64,000 bases of DNA from Intrasporangiaceae bacterium (GCA_021324575.1 JAJPIW010000011.1:30507-94506); one strand, 5' to 3'; numbered from the stretch's first letter, positions 1 through 10,787 are shown. Notes: generated from the sequence alone by a model not told the origin. A program made the numbers and translations.

Positions 1-1445
<1,445 letters not shown>

Positions 1446-1479
1446 TGGAGCCCGACCGCGCGGTTGCGAGCCCGTCCTG

Positions 1480-1857
1480 ATGTCGACTCGTGTCGATGTC
1501 ACCGGTGAGGCGGCGATCCTGCTCCGCCGCCTCACCGGCACGCACGGCCCGGTCATGTTCCACCAGTCCGGTGGGTGCTGCGACGGCTCCTCTCCCATGT
1601 GCTTCCTGGCCGGGGAGTTCATCACCAGCGAGGCGGATGTGCACCTCGGCGACCTGGCAATCGACGGCGTGGAGCAGCCCATTCCGGTCTGGATGTCACG
1701 CGCCCAGTTCGAGTACTGGAAGCACACGCACCTGACGATCGACGTCGTGAAGGGTCGTGGCGCAGGCTTCTCGCTCGAGGCACCCGAGGGCGTGCGCTTC
1801 CTCATCCGGTCGCGGCTGCTGACGGACACCGAGCTCAGGCACTTCGGCCTCCTCTGA
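1480..1857 (+). CDS. DUF779 family protein
   Basis: A 125-residue cytoplasmic protein. The diagnostic motif is HQSGGCCDGSSPMC at about residues 28-41, rich in Cys and His, so metal or redox chemistry is possible but unproven. DUF779 genes regularly sit next to ExaC/AldB-type aldehyde dehydrogenases, as here, which argues for a helper role in aldehyde oxidation; no function has been established. It starts at ATG 1480, 34 bp after the dehydrogenase stop, so the two are probably cotranscribed. The Shine-Dalgarno sequence is weak. Confidence 0.88.
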   Translation: MSTRVDVTGEAAILLRRLTGTHGPVMFHQSGGCCDGSSPMCFLAGEFITSEADVHLGDLAIDGVEQPIPVWMSRAQFEYWKHTHLTIDVVKGRGAGFSLEAPEGVRFLIRSRLLTDTELRHFGLL

Positions 1858-1888
1858 GGAGCGTGGAGCGGCCACATAGGGTCGACGG

Positions 1889-2659
1889 ATGACCCCCAAC
1901 TGGATCGACCTGGACGGTGTCGCCAACATGCGCGACCTCGGCGGCCTCCCCACCTCTGGCGGCGGCCAGGTCGCCCATGGCGTCCTCATCCGCTCGGACA
2001 ACCTCCAGGAGCTCCCCCCGGCCAGCGTCGCCCGACTGGTCGACGAGCTCGGCGTCACCGACATCGTCGACCTGCGCACCGAGACCGAAGTCCACCTTGA
2101 GGGCGCCGGACCGCTTCGGAGCATCAGCTCCCTCGTGCACCACCATCATTCGCTCTTCACGCCCGAGATCGTCGCCGAGACCGACACGACCTTGCCCTGG
2201 CACGACGACCGCGACCTCGACCGGACGACGGCCGAGTTCTGGGGCGGGCACTACCTGGGCTACCTCCACGGCCGACCCGACTCGATCAGCGCGGCCCTGC
2301 GCGTCCTGGCCGGAGCATCTGGGGCCACGATCGTCCACTGCGCAGCCGGCAAGGACCGTACCGGCTCCGTCGTCGGGCTCGCCCTCGATGTCGCCGGCGT
2401 ACCGCACGAGGCGATCGTCGCCGACTTCATGGCCACCGCCGAGCGGATCGACGCCATCATGGCCCGGCTGCTGTCCCGACCGGCATACGCCGAGCAGCTC
2501 CGCGGGAGCACGGTCCATGACCAGGCCCCGCAGCCGCTGGCGATGGAGGCGGTCCTGGCGTATGCCGCGGAGCAGTTCGGCGGTACGGCCGGCTGGCTCC
2601 GCGCGCAAGGGTGGCGCGAGGCCGACGTGGACCTGCTGAGGAACCGACTCCGAGCCTGA
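1889..2659 (+). CDS. Tyrosine-specific protein phosphatase (MptpB-like)
   Basis: A 256-residue phosphatase of the Y_phosphatase3 type. The P-loop HCAAGKDRTG, near residue 150, carries the Cys nucleophile, the Lys/Asp pair and the invariant Arg of triple-specificity phosphatases such as mycobacterial PtpB. The N-terminal NMRDLGG and LIRSDNL segments and the VDLRTE strand are also typical. ATG 1889 begins MTPNWIDLDG, 31 bp after the DUF779 stop, so it may be read through from the aldehyde dehydrogenase operon. There is no signal peptide. It could also accept phosphoinositides or phosphoserine; substrates cannot be told from sequence. Confidence 0.9.
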   Translation: MTPNWIDLDGVANMRDLGGLPTSGGGQVAHGVLIRSDNLQELPPASVARLVDELGVTDIVDLRTETEVHLEGAGPLRSISSLVHHHHSLFTPEIVAETDTTLPWHDDRDLDRTTAEFWGGHYLGYLHGRPDSISAALRVLAGASGATIVHCAAGKDRTGSVVGLALDVAGVPHEAIVADFMATAERIDAIMARLLSRPAYAEQLRGSTVHDQAPQPLAMEAVLAYAAEQFGGTAGWLRAQGWREADVDLLRNRLRA

Positions 2660-2739
2660 CAGGCACTTCGGCCGATGAGCGCCTGGCACACGCGATCGGG
2701 GGGCCGCCCGTGGCCGGCGCAACCGTGGCCGGCGGCAAC

Positions 2740-2851
2740 GGGGACCGGCGCCGAGCGGCGGCAACCGGGACCGGCGGCAAGGGGGACCGGCGCCGAGCGG
2801 CGGCAACCGGGACCGGCGGCAACGAGGACCGGCGTCGAGCGGCAGCCGGTG
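2740..2851. repeat. 42-bp GC-rich tandem repeat, about 2.6 copies
   Basis: Copies begin at 2740, 2782 and 2824 with a period of exactly 42 bp; the first two are almost identical and the third is decayed. Each contains two GGACCGGCG/GGGACCGGCGG-like halves, and a degenerate partial copy precedes the array from about 2710. It fills most of the 288-bp gap between the phosphatase stop and the convergent DUF4442 stop. No gene in the gap is convincing: frames stay open only because the period is divisible by three. Confidence 0.85.
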
Positions 2852-2947
2852 CCGAGCCTGACGAGCAGATCGGGCCGGCGGGTGCAGCAGTATGGCGCTG
2901 CTGGGGCGTGGCGGCGTGGCGCCTCGAGTGGCTCCCGGATCGGCGGA

Positions 2948-3430
2948 TCAGGCAGTCTGCTTCTCGCTGACGTAGATCGTGATCACGCCGCGGACGACGA
3001 CGGTGCCGTCGGTCCTGCGAGCCTCCACTCGCACGTCGACGTCTCCGGGCGCGACCCAGTCCTGCGGGTCGGTAACGGCCGTGCACAGCAGGTCGGTGGT
3101 CGACTTGGCGAGGTAGTCGACCTTCATGCCGCGCGGGATCCAGCGGCGTCCGATCGGCGTGGTGGCCTCGGCGAGCAGTCCCATGGCTGCCTCAAGCCCG
3201 TTGCAGACTGCGATGGCGTGGACGGTGCCGAGGTGGTTCTGGACCGCCCGCCGCTTCCGGATGGTCAGCTCGGTGTGGTTTGGCCCGACGTCGCGGACCC
3301 GCGGGCGCACGCTCCAGAAATAGGGAGCGGCCTGGGCGAAGAACACGGAGAAGACCCGCCTGCCCGCAGGTAGGTCGCGCAGGCGTCGGTACACGGCGTA
3401 GGTGTCGGGCATGCCGGTGAGATTACCCAT
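2948..3430 (-). CDS. DUF4442 hotdog-fold thioesterase-like protein
   Basis: A 160-residue protein of the DUF4442/PaaI-like hotdog class. Conserved segments are RAVQNHLGTVHAIAVCNGLE in the centre and GMKVDYLAKSTTDL after it, with an N-terminal RLRDLPAGRRVFS and APYFWSVRPRV. Members are presumed acyl-CoA thioesterases, but substrates are unknown. The frame stays open upstream through repetitive DNA to 3955, which is low complexity and unlike the family; ATG 3430 gives the normal family length. An in-frame ATG 15 bp further in is also possible. It lies downstream of lepA on the same strand, separated by 368 bp of repeats. Confidence 0.85.
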   Translation of the reverse strand: MGNLTGMPDTYAVYRRLRDLPAGRRVFSVFFAQAAPYFWSVRPRVRDVGPNHTELTIRKRRAVQNHLGTVHAIAVCNGLEAAMGLLAEATTPIGRRWIPRGMKVDYLAKSTTDLLCTAVTDPQDWVAPGDVDVRVEARRTDGTVVVRGVITIYVSEKQTA

Positions 3431-3480
3431 CAGTAGCCTTCGCGGCGACGCCTTGTGAGACACCTGACGCGCGACCGCCA

Positions 3481-3540
3481 CCGGCATCGGCATCGGCATC
3501 GGCATCGGCACCGGCACCGGCACCGGCACCGGCACCGGCA
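3481..3540. repeat. Hexanucleotide microsatellite, 10 units
   Basis: Ten perfect hexamer units: CCGGCA once, TCGGCA four times, then CCGGCA five times. It lies between the DUF4442 start (3430) and the lepA stop (3799), so it is transcribed if lepA reads through. Long pure hexamer runs are prone to slippage, so copy number may differ between strains. It would only change protein length if an upstream DUF4442 start were used, which I do not favour. Confidence 0.9.
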
Positions 3541-3616
3541 CCATAGTCGCGCCTGCCTCCAACAACACCCGCCGCCAACGGCCCCTCGCCGGCGGTGCCC
3601 ACCGACAGCCGCGTCC

Positions 3617-3730
3617 GCCGACAGCGTCCGACCACAACGGCGCCCGACCACAACGGCGCCCATCGCCGACAGCGTCCGACCACAACGACGCCCGTCGCCG
3701 ACAGCGTCCGACCACAACGGCGCCCGTCGC
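3617..3730. repeat. 16/32-bp tandem repeat array
   Basis: The segment GCCGACAGCGTCCGACC recurs at 3617, 3665 and 3697, giving spacings of 48 and 32 bp built from a 16-bp subunit, CGACCACAACGGCGCC, which is itself doubled at the start. Together with the hexamer array it fills the 368-bp gap between DUF4442 and lepA. I see no gene or terminator hairpin in the gap apart from these repeats. Confidence 0.82.
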
Positions 3731-3798
3731 CAACGGCGCACGGGCGCGGTCAGCCGCGGGACGGCATACGGGATGCAGTTCTGCGGTCTGCTTCGCGC

Positions 3799-5658
3799 CT
3801 ACTTCTTGGGCTTGGCCCCGGACTCGTCGGAGGACAGCGCAGCGATGAAGGCCTCCTGCGGGACTTCCACGCGACCGACCATCTTCATCCGCTTCTTGCC
3901 CTCCTTCTGCTTCTCCAAGAGCTTGCGCTTGCGGGTGATGTCGCCGCCGTAGCACTTGGCGAGAACGTCCTTGCGGATGGCGCGGATGTTCTCCCGCGCG
4001 ATGATCCGCGCGCCGATCGCGGCCTGGATGGGCACCTCGAACTGCTGGCGCGGGATGAGGTCCTTCAGCTTGCCGGCCATCATCACGCCGTAGGCGTAGG
4101 CCTTGTCGCGGTGAACGATCGAGCTGAAGGCGTCGACCGTCTCGCCCTGTAGGAGGATGTCGACCTTGACCAGCTCGGCAGTCTGGTCACCGTCGGGCTC
4201 GTAGTCGAGGGACGCGTAGCCGCGGGTCCGGCTCTTGAGCTGGTCGAAGAAGTCGAAGACGATCTCGGCGAGCGGCAGCGTGTAGCGCATCTCCACGCGG
4301 TCCTCGGAGAGGTAGTCCATGCCGCGCAGGGTGCCACGCTTGGACTGGCACAGCTCCATGATCGCCCCGACGAACTCGCTGGGGGCGAGGATCGTGGCCC
4401 GGACGATGGGTTCGCGGACGTCGGCGATCTTGCCGCCCGGGAACTCACTGGGGTTGGTGACGACGATCTCCTTGCCGTCCTCCATCGTCACGTCGTAGAC
4501 CACGTTGGGCTGGGTGGAGATCAGGTCGAGGTTGAACTCGCGCTCCAGCCGCTCCCGGACGATCTCGAGGTGGAGCAGGCCGAGGAAGCCGCACCGGAAG
4601 CCGAAGCCGAGGGCTGCGGAGGTCTCCGGCTCGTAGACGAGGGCGGCGTCGTTCAGCTTGAGCTTGTCCAGCGCCTCGCGCAGGTCGGGGTAGTCCGAGC
4701 CGTCCAAGGGGTAGAGGCCCGAGAAGACCATCGGCTTGGGGTCTCGGTAGCCACCCAGGGAGGTCGATGCCGGCTTGCTCGCGTTGGTGACCGTGTCGCC
4801 GACGCGGGACTGTCGGACATCCTTGACTCCGGTGATGAGATAGCCGACCTCGCCGACGCCCAGCCCCTTGCCCGGCACCGGCTCGGGACTGATGACGCCG
4901 ATCTCGAGCAGCTCATGCGTCGCCTTCGTCGACATCATGACGATGCGCTCGCGCGGGTTGAGGTTGCCGTCGATGACGCGGACATAGGTGACGACGCCGC
5001 GGTAGGTGTCGTAGACCGAGTCGAAGATCATCGCGCGAGCCGGAGCGTTGGCGTCGCCGACGGGGTGGGGAATCTGGCGGACGATTTCGCCCAACAGCGG
5101 CTCCACCCCGGCACCGGTCTTGCCCGACACGCGCAGGCAGTCCTCTGGCTCGACACCGATCAGGCCGGCGAGCTCCTCGGCGTACTTCTCCGGCTGGGCC
5201 GCCGGTAGGTCGATCTTGTTGAGCACGGGGATGATCGTGAGGTCGTTCTCCATCGCCAGGTACAGGTTGGCCAGAGTCTGCGCCTCGATGCCCTGCGCCG
5301 CGTCGACGAGGAGCACCGCACCCTCGCAGGCGGCCAGGCTGCGGCTGACCTCATAGCTGAAGTCGACGTGTCCGGGCGTGTCGATCATGTTGAGGGCGTA
5401 CGTCTCGCCGTCGCTCTCCCACGGCATACGGACCGCTTGGCTTTTGATCGTGATGCCACGCTCGCGCTCGATGTCCATCCGGTCGAGGTACTGGGCACGC
5501 ATCGCCCGCGCGTCGACGACCCCGGTGAGCTGCAACATCCGGTCGGCCAGCGTCGACTTGCCGTGGTCGATGTGGGCGATGATGCAGAAGTTGCGGATCA
5601 GGGCAGGCGGGGTCGCGTGCGGCTGGAGCACGCTCGCGGCGCGGGCCATCGGTGACAC
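3799..5658 (-). CDS. lepA: Translation elongation factor 4
   Basis: A 619-residue ribosome-associated GTPase (EF4/LepA) that acts on stalled or mistranslocated ribosomes and has been linked to 30S assembly. The G1 motif is AHIDHGKST near residues 28-36, G2 lies in [11 protein letters not shown]3 is DTPGHVDF and G4 is NKID. The C-terminal LepA-specific domain is intact and ends [30 protein letters not shown] before a short Ser/Lys tail. GTG 5658 has AAGGA 12 nt upstream; ATG 5649 is the alternative. It is on the same strand as rpsT, a common actinobacterial neighbour, but here separated by an HNH gene and a PemK-like gene. Confidence 0.97.
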   Translation of the reverse strand: MSPMARAASVLQPHATPPALIRNFCIIAHIDHGKSTLADRMLQLTGVVDARAMRAQYLDRMDIERERGITIKSQAVRMPWESDGETYALNMIDTPGHVDFSYEVSRSLAACEGAVLLVDAAQGIEAQTLANLYLAMENDLTIIPVLNKIDLPAAQPEKYAEELAGLIGVEPEDCLRVSGKTGAGVEPLLGEIVRQIPHPVGDANAPARAMIFDSVYDTYRGVVTYVRVIDGNLNPRERIVMMSTKATHELLEIGVISPEPVPGKGLGVGEVGYLITGVKDVRQSRVGDTVTNASKPASTSLGGYRDPKPMVFSGLYPLDGSDYPDLREALDKLKLNDAALVYEPETSAALGFGFRCGFLGLLHLEIVRERLEREFNLDLISTQPNVVYDVTMEDGKEIVVTNPSEFPGGKIADVREPIVRATILAPSEFVGAIMELCQSKRGTLRGMDYLSEDRVEMRYTLPLAEIVFDFFDQLKSRTRGYASLDYEPDGDQTAELVKVDILLQGETVDAFSSIVHRDKAYAYGVMMAGKLKDLIPRQQFEVPIQAAIGARIIARENIRAIRKDVLAKCYGGDITRKRKLLEKQKEGKKRMKMVGRVEVPQEAFIAALSSDESGAKPKK

Positions 5659-6065
5659 GGGGTGCGGACGTCCTTACGGAATTTGGTGCGGGGACGGAGA
5701 CCCCACAGTGTCCCATCCCGGCACCCACGTCCGAAATCCACTCCGTGGCGCTCCGAACTCCGGGCCCCCGACGCTCCGGTTGGCGCACTGCCGATCCTCG
5801 AAGGGGGGTGCGCCCGGCTCCGGGCTGTCGACGACGCTTGAAAACGAGGCCATGGCGACGCATGGGCCCAATTTTCGAGCGACGTCGACACGGGCGCTCG
5901 GTGCCGCCACCGTGCTCTCGCACGGGTCCAGGCCAGGCTTGCCGACTCAGGTCGGCGCACTCCCTGCCGCGGTCGCCAGGTGTGCTCACTCAGTCGGCAC
6001 ACTGTTGACCGCGCGGGCCGCGCGGGCCGGGCGCACCGGCGACTCCCGGTGGGCATACTGCTGAC
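5659..6065. other. Intergenic region, divergent lepA / PemK-like
   Basis: 407 bp between the divergent starts of lepA and the PemK-like gene. It must hold both promoters. I see no credible coding sequence, RNA gene or strong hairpin; the open frames on both strands lack family resemblance. One copy of the window-wide GGCATAC motif lies at about 6051, just upstream of the GTG at 6066. Confidence 0.5.
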
Positions 6066-6569
6066 GTGGCCCCACGTCCCCTCCTCGACCGGCTCCTGCA
6101 CCTCCTCGTTGGCCGCCCGCGCCGACCGGCCGAGCCCTCCAAGCGCCCTGCACTGATGCGAACGGCGTACCCCGGAGACTTCGTCGGGCTCCCCGACCTG
6201 GACTACTCGCCGCTGGCGGACGGCCGGCCGGACCCCGGCGAGATCGTGTGGACGTGGGTCCCCTACGAGGAGGACCACGCCAAGGGCAAGGATCGACCGG
6301 TCCTCCTCATCGGCCGGGACGAGCCGTGGCTGCTCGCCCTACCCCTCACGAGCAAGGACCACGATCTGGACGCCGCCCAGGAGCATCGCGCCGGACGTGA
6401 ATGGGTCGACATCGGAACGGGCGGCTGGGACGCACGCGGTCGGGCAAGCGAGGTCAGGGTCAACCGGATCGTGCGCGTCGACCCGCACGGTATCCGTCGC
6501 GAGGGATCTGTGCTGCCGCGGCACACCTTCGATGGTGTCGCCGCGGCGGTTCGCGCCCAGCACGGATGA
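6066..6569 (+). CDS. PemK/MazF-like protein without partner
   Basis: A 167-residue protein with a PemK/MazF-type core: PGEIVWTWVPYEEDHAKGKDRPVLLIGR at about residues 58-84 has the conserved GEIVW...K.RPVL pattern, and the later RVNRIVRVDP matches the C-terminal beta-strands. In toxin-antitoxin systems this fold is a ribosome-independent mRNA interferase. No antitoxin is seen on either side, and the N-terminal 45 residues are an Arg/Pro-rich extension beyond the classic 110-residue toxin. This chromosomal actinobacterial subfamily may not be a toxin at all. GTG 6066 is the best start. Confidence 0.72.
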   Translation: MAPRPLLDRLLHLLVGRPRRPAEPSKRPALMRTAYPGDFVGLPDLDYSPLADGRPDPGEIVWTWVPYEEDHAKGKDRPVLLIGRDEPWLLALPLTSKDHDLDAAQEHRAGREWVDIGTGGWDARGRASEVRVNRIVRVDPHGIRREGSVLPRHTFDGVAAAVRAQHG

Positions 6570-6793
6570 CGCCGGCGGTCCGATCGCGATGTGAGCACCG
6601 GTGACGCGCACAGTCGGAGCAGGGGGCCATGGTCGCCCGGGCGCGTACGGACGGCGTCGAGGACGGCCTCGGTCCAGAGGTGCCGAAGGTAGCCCACTGC
6701 GTAGGCAAGCCGGCGCGGCTCAACTACCGGCTCTGGGTCCGTTCTGCCGGCTCAAAGCCGCCGCTTGAGAGACGGCTCGGCCTCCTTCCCCAC

Positions 6794-6955
6794 GTACCGG
6801 GCTTGGCCCGGTTGGCCGACGTACCGGGCTTGGCCTGGTTGGCCGACGTACCGGGCTTGGCCTGGTTGGCCGACGTACCGGACTCGGGCCGGTTGGCCCA
6901 CCCACCGGACTCGGGCCGGTTGGCCCACCGACCCGACTCGGGCCAGTTGGCCCAC
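6794..6955. repeat. 27-bp minisatellite, six units
   Basis: Six consecutive 27-bp units from 6794 to 6955, falling into two sequence types: three units with the core CGGGCTTGGCC.GGTTGGCC, then three with CGGACTCGGGCC.GTTGGCC. Every unit ends GTTGGCC plus GAC or CAC. The 435-bp gap between the PemK-like gene and the HNH gene holds nothing else I can support. Several frames are open across it, encoding 9-residue repeats, because 27 is divisible by three; none has a ribosome site or family match. Confidence 0.9.
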
Positions 6956-7005
6956 GCACCGGGCACGGCTGCGTGACCCCCTCCAGGGCCGCTCCGTTGG
7001 CCTAC

Positions 7006-9141
7006 CTAGGGGGGCTCTGCCGACGGCTCCGCCCTGGTCGGAGGTGGGTGAGCGACGCTCGAGTATTCATGACCGGTAGGCGTCCTGACAGTCATCCGGT
7101 GGCCAGCTGGGTCGGGCGCCGGGTTCTCCAGGTCGAACAAGAGGGCGTCGAGCACGTCGTCCCAGGTCTGGCCGCCCGGACCACGCGGAATCCCGGTGTC
7201 ATCGACCCGGAAGAGCCACCCAAGCTGCTCCTTTTCCAGGTTGCACCTTCGACAGCCTCCTCTGCCCGTCGCCAGGTGCGTGCACCCGCCGAGCCGAACC
7301 GGAATGACATGGTCGATGTCACGGATCGGGGCCTCGCAGAAGGGCGTCCGGCATCGGAGATCGCGCAACACAAGGAATCGGCGCAACAGGCCCGAGAAGC
7401 CCCGCTGTGGACTGGCCCAGGCCACGAGTTCTCCAGGCCCTGGCAGCCGGTCGAACGCCTTGAGCCAGTGTCCGACCTCGTCGGGAACCACTGCAGAGGC
7501 GACACCGCCCGATCCGTCCCCCGCGCTCAGGGTCCCTCGAGCCGATCGGGCGATCCACGTACGCACCGACATCGGCAGCAGACGCCGTCGTCGCTCCATA
7601 CCGATCAGCTGGCTACCCGTCGCGTCCGTGAAGAGGCGGCGCACCCACACGGGTCTATCGCCCGCGCGGCACCGCAACGCGGGGCCCGAGTCGAGCGCCC
7701 ACTGGTTGGTGACGGCCTCGCGAAGGGCTGCCGCCGACATCGTGCCCACGCCGGGAATCACGGCTGACGGCCCGCCGCCGGGCGTGAAGAGCGATGCCTC
7801 CGGTTTCAGGTTCGCTGGGTGCCCAGCTGAGCTCCCGGAACCTGCAGCGCAAGCCTCGGTGCCGTATGCAGCAGGGTCGCTGGAGGAATTGGCAGCCGCC
7901 GGGGTCGTCTCCTCCTCCCTCGTCGTCTCCTTCTCCCGCGTCGTCTCCTTCTCCCTCGTTGCCGTCTTCTCCGGCGTCGGCTCCTGCGCTCCGGTCGCCA
8001 CCGTCGCCCCGGTCGGCTCCTGCGTCCCCCTCGGCACCCGCGTCCCCCTCGGCACCCGCGTCCCGGCCGACTCCTGCGCTCCCACCCGCTCACTTGACGA
8101 GGTCGATGACGAGCCGGTGGGCACAGCCGGTGACCCGGCTGGCGGTCGACCGCGGTTCGGGGTTGCCGGCTTCGCGGGGCCCGCCGCCCAACCGGGACCG
8201 GCCGGACGGGCCGGACGGGCCGGACCGAACGGACGGGCCGGACCGAACGGACCGAACAGCCCGGCCGCTCCCACTACAACATGGACTTCGACCGGCTGCG
8301 CTTGACCCGGGCTCCGACCGGACAGCACCTCGAGGGCGTGGTCGGTCATGACGTTGGCCCGGCGCCGCCCGAGCAGGGGGTCGTCGGTCACCGCGCCCTG
8401 GGCGGCCGAGTCGGCATACGAGCCAAGGGATGTCATCGCCCCCGCGACGTCGAGCATCGGACCATAGATCGTGAGGTAGCCCATGCCGTCACGGCCAGAC
8501 CGCGCGGAGACCCGGCGCTCGCCGGCCTCGTGCCTGGCCCGTTGCCCCAACGCGTCGGGATCCAGCTCATCCGCGAGTCGCCGTGCCTGCTCGCCCACCT
8601 GGAACCGGTTGTGCGTCGTCAGCTCGGCCGAGAGCCGGGCGTCGACGGCGCGGCGCGTCTGCGAGGACAGCGCAGCGGTGGCCCGGTGGACGGCAGCGGC
8701 CTTCTCCTCGGAGATCTCCCCTCGCGTCAGGGCGCGCATGGTGTGCGGCAGATCCTGGGTCAGGGCCCGCGCCAGAGCCAGATGCCCGTCGCCCGAGCTC
8801 GGAGACTCGCTCCGAGCCAGGCCGATCTGCTGACCGATCGAACGGTCGCGCGCCCGCTCAGCCCGTGGGTCGTCCGCCGGTGGCAGCGTCTCGGTGGAGG
8901 TGGCGAAGGATGCCGTCACTCGGGCCAGGGCAGCGGACGCCGCGCCTCGGAGCCGCTCCAACGACGCCACGGTCGTGATCCGGTCGGCGTCACCCAGAGC
9001 CGACCCGTCGACGCGGGCGAGCCAGCCCGCGACGGCGTCGACGACCTCGGCCGGCGCGTCGCGGGCGGTGTCGCGGGTGAGCACGGGCAGCATGGCGGGG
9101 CGTTGACCGGACTGACCGAGCTCGTGGACCGATGTCGTCAT
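7006..9141 (-). CDS. DUF222 / HNH endonuclease (13E12 family)
   Basis: A 711-residue protein. The N-terminal DUF222 region spans roughly residues 20-270, followed by a long low-complexity linker of Pro/Gly/Ala repeats and Thr/Arg/Glu repeats (TREKETTREKE-like), then a C-terminal HNH nuclease with CRTPFCEAPIRDIDHVIP and GGCRRCNLEKE. Such proteins are abundant in actinobacterial genomes, often in many copies; DNA cleavage is inferred from the HNH motif and the biological role is unknown. ATG 9141 is chosen because AAAGGGGG lies 5-6 nt upstream; the frame continues 43 codons further without family support. Confidence 0.9.
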   Translation of the reverse strand: MTTSVHELGQSGQRPAMLPVLTRDTARDAPAEVVDAVAGWLARVDGSALGDADRITTVASLERLRGAASAALARVTASFATSTETLPPADDPRAERARDRSIGQQIGLARSESPSSGDGHLALARALTQDLPHTMRALTRGEISEEKAAAVHRATAALSSQTRRAVDARLSAELTTHNRFQVGEQARRLADELDPDALGQRARHEAGERRVSARSGRDGMGYLTIYGPMLDVAGAMTSLGSYADSAAQGAVTDDPLLGRRRANVMTDHALEVLSGRSPGQAQPVEVHVVVGAAGLFGPFGPARPFGPARPARPAGPGWAAGPAKPATPNRGRPPAGSPAVPTGSSSTSSSERVGAQESAGTRVPRGTRVPRGTQEPTGATVATGAQEPTPEKTATREKETTREKETTREEETTPAAANSSSDPAAYGTEACAAGSGSSAGHPANLKPEASLFTPGGGPSAVIPGVGTMSAAALREAVTNQWALDSGPALRCRAGDRPVWVRRLFTDATGSQLIGMERRRRLLPMSVRTWIARSARGTLSAGDGSGGVASAVVPDEVGHWLKAFDRLPGPGELVAWASPQRGFSGLLRRFLVLRDLRCRTPFCEAPIRDIDHVIPVRLGGCTHLATGRGGCRRCNLEKEQLGWLFRVDDTGIPRGPGGQTWDDVLDALLFDLENPAPDPAGHRMTVRTPTGHEYSSVAHPPPTRAEPSAEPP

Positions 9142-9251
9142 GGGTACCCCCTTTCGAAATACCCAAACACAAGGCACCGACACCCCCGGCATCCGCCGAC
9201 AGCCGACACCCCGAGGGACGAACGCGCGACGCTGCACCCGCTCGCCAAACA

Positions 9252-9290
9252 CGAAGGGGCCCGTCACCACACGGGTGACGGGCCCCTTCG
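9252..9290 (-). terminator. Rho-independent-type terminator of rpsT
   Basis: A perfect 17-bp inverted repeat, CGAAGGGGCCCGTCACC (9252-9268) against its complement at 9274-9290, with a 5-nt loop. It starts 14 bp beyond the rpsT stop on the minus strand. The following T-rich stretch is short, as is common in high-GC actinobacteria. It insulates the divergent-side HNH gene from ribosomal protein transcription. Confidence 0.85.
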
Positions 9291-9304
9291 CAGGGTTGGC
9301 TACC

Positions 9305-9565
9305 TCAGAGTGAGGCGGCCTTCTTGGCCATGGCCGACTTCTTGTTGGCGGCCTGGTTCGCGTGGATGACGCCCTTGCTCACGGCCTTGTCGAGCTTGGT
9401 GGACGCGGTCTTGAGGGCGGCCTTGGCCTCCTCGACCTGACCGGCGTCGGCGGCCGCACGGAACTTGCGGATCCACGTCTTGAGCTCGGACCTGACAGCC
9501 TTGTTGCGCTCGGTCGCGACCGCGTTGGTCTTGATCCGCTTGAGCTGGGACTTGATGTTTGCCAC
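9305..9565 (-). CDS. rpsT: 30S ribosomal protein S20
   Basis: An 86-residue, Lys/Ala-rich primary 16S rRNA-binding protein of the small subunit. It begins [20 protein letters not shown] from GTG 9565 and carries the conserved [11 protein letters not shown] and [14 protein letters not shown] segments. The length is normal. It is downstream of holA on the opposite side of a 253-bp gap; rpsT is transcribed away from holA's 3' end on the same strand. The holA-rpsT pairing is the usual actinobacterial order. A strong terminator hairpin follows. Confidence 0.97.
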   Translation of the reverse strand: MANIKSQLKRIKTNAVATERNKAVRSELKTWIRKFRAAADAGQVEEAKAALKTASTKLDKAVSKGVIHANQAANKKSAMAKKAASL

Positions 9566-9818
9566 TGATCGTCTTTCTGATGGAGGTCGGTATGCCGTTA
9601 GAGGGCGGCAGAAGCGGCTCGGGACCGGGCGTGGGGCACCCGTGGAGAGAACCGCTCTGGATGAAGCTTCGTGCGCGCACGACCTGAGCGCGCACGCGAG
9701 GAGCAAATCTACCAGCGGGCCCACCCCCCGACCAAAACGCCCAACAGCGCTGCCTGCACGAACACCGTATGCCGGTCGGTCGGCTCCCGCGTCCGCCTGG
9801 ACACCCCGCACGGCCGGG

Positions 9819-10787
9819 TCAGCCGCCCCTGCGCTCGCGGGTGATGGTGAGCACGGCCCGCTCCACGGCATACACCGGGTCCCGCCCGCCACCCTTGACG
9901 TCGAAGTCGGCGGCCGCGACGGCCTGGATCGAACGGCCGAGCGCATCAGGCGTCCAGCCGTTCAGGGAGCGGCGGGCCTTGTCGACCTGCCACGGGGCCA
10001 GCCCGAGATCGCGGGCCACGTCGACCGAGCGACCTCGCCCCGCCGAACCCACCCGCACCAGCTGACGCAGCTGTTGCGCGAGCACGGCGACGATCGGAAC
10101 CGGATCCACCCCGACCGCGATGGCGTGTCGCAGCAGCCGCAGCGCCTCGCTCGTGTCACCGGCCACGGCAGCGTCGGCGACGCGGAAGCCGGTCGCCTCG
10201 ACCTTGCCCCCGTGGTACAGCTCGACGACCGCCTCGTCGATGGTCCCGGTGGTGTCGGCGATGAGCTGCTGGCAGGCCGAGGCGAGCTCGCTGACGCTCT
10301 GCCCGACCGCCTCGACGAGCGCGCGCACGGCGCCCGGCGTGGCGCGCCGGTGCGCGGCGCGGAACTCATGGCTCGCGAAGTCGGTCTTGTCCCGGTCGGA
10401 CTTGATGGCCGGCGCCTCGACGACGCGCGCCCGGGCGGACCTCAACGCGTCGAGGACCTTCTTGCCCCGGTTGCCGCTCTTGTGCCGGACGATGAGCGTC
10501 ACCCCGTCCTCGGGCGCCGCGAGGAAGGCCAGCAGGTCGGCCTGGAGCTCGTCGGGAGCCTCGTCGAGGTCATGGACGACGATTGCCTTGTCGCCCCCGA
10601 AGAGTGAGGGCGCGGCCTGGGCGAGCAGATCACCCGGAGCGTAGCTCGCGGCATACAGGCGCACGACCTCGAGGTCGGGCTGGCTGACGCGCAGGTCCTC
10701 GAGAAGGCCCTTGACCGCCCGGTCGGCGATGACCTGCTCCGGCCCGGAGACGAGCGCGAGGGGAGGCACCCGCCTCGGCACGTCCAT
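9819..10787 (-). CDS. holA: DNA polymerase III subunit delta
   Basis: About 322 residues: the delta subunit of the clamp loader, which opens the beta sliding clamp. The N-terminal [18 protein letters not shown] matches the degenerate nucleotide-binding start of HolA, followed by [18 protein letters not shown] and, in the C-terminal collar region, [17 protein letters not shown] and [17 protein letters not shown] 10787 is chosen because it places seven or eight residues before the first conserved strand; GTG 10811 is an alternative, and the frame is open to 10919, which would overlap the upstream gene. In many actinobacteria comEC precedes holA; here a different operon does. Confidence 0.93.
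   Translation of the reverse strand: MDVPRRVPPLALVSGPEQVIADRAVKGLLEDLRVSQPDLEVVRLYAASYAPGDLLAQAAPSLFGGDKAIVVHDLDEAPDELQADLLAFLAAPEDGVTLIVRHKSGNRGKKVLDALRSARARVVEAPAIKSDRDKTDFASHEFRAAHRRATPGAVRALVEAVGQSVSELASACQQLIADTTGTIDEAVVELYHGGKVEATGFRVADAAVAGDTSEALRLLRHAIAVGVDPVPIVAVLAQQLRQLVRVGSAGRGRSVDVARDLGLAPWQVDKARRSLNGWTPDALGRSIQAVAAADFDVKGGGRDPVYAVERAVLTITRERRGG

Noticed and set aside
2948..3955. DUF4442 protein of 335 residues
   Set aside because: The extra 175 residues are translation of hexamer and 16/32-bp repeats and of the lepA 3' end; family length and homology begin at 3430.
6629..6976. Protein of 115 residues across the 27-bp repeats
   Set aside because: Several frames on both strands are open only because the repeat unit is a multiple of three; no ribosome site or homology.
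7880..8100. Tandem repeats in the HNH gene as a separate repeat locus
   Set aside because: They are in-frame, imperfect and encode the low-complexity linker of the protein, so they are described with the gene.
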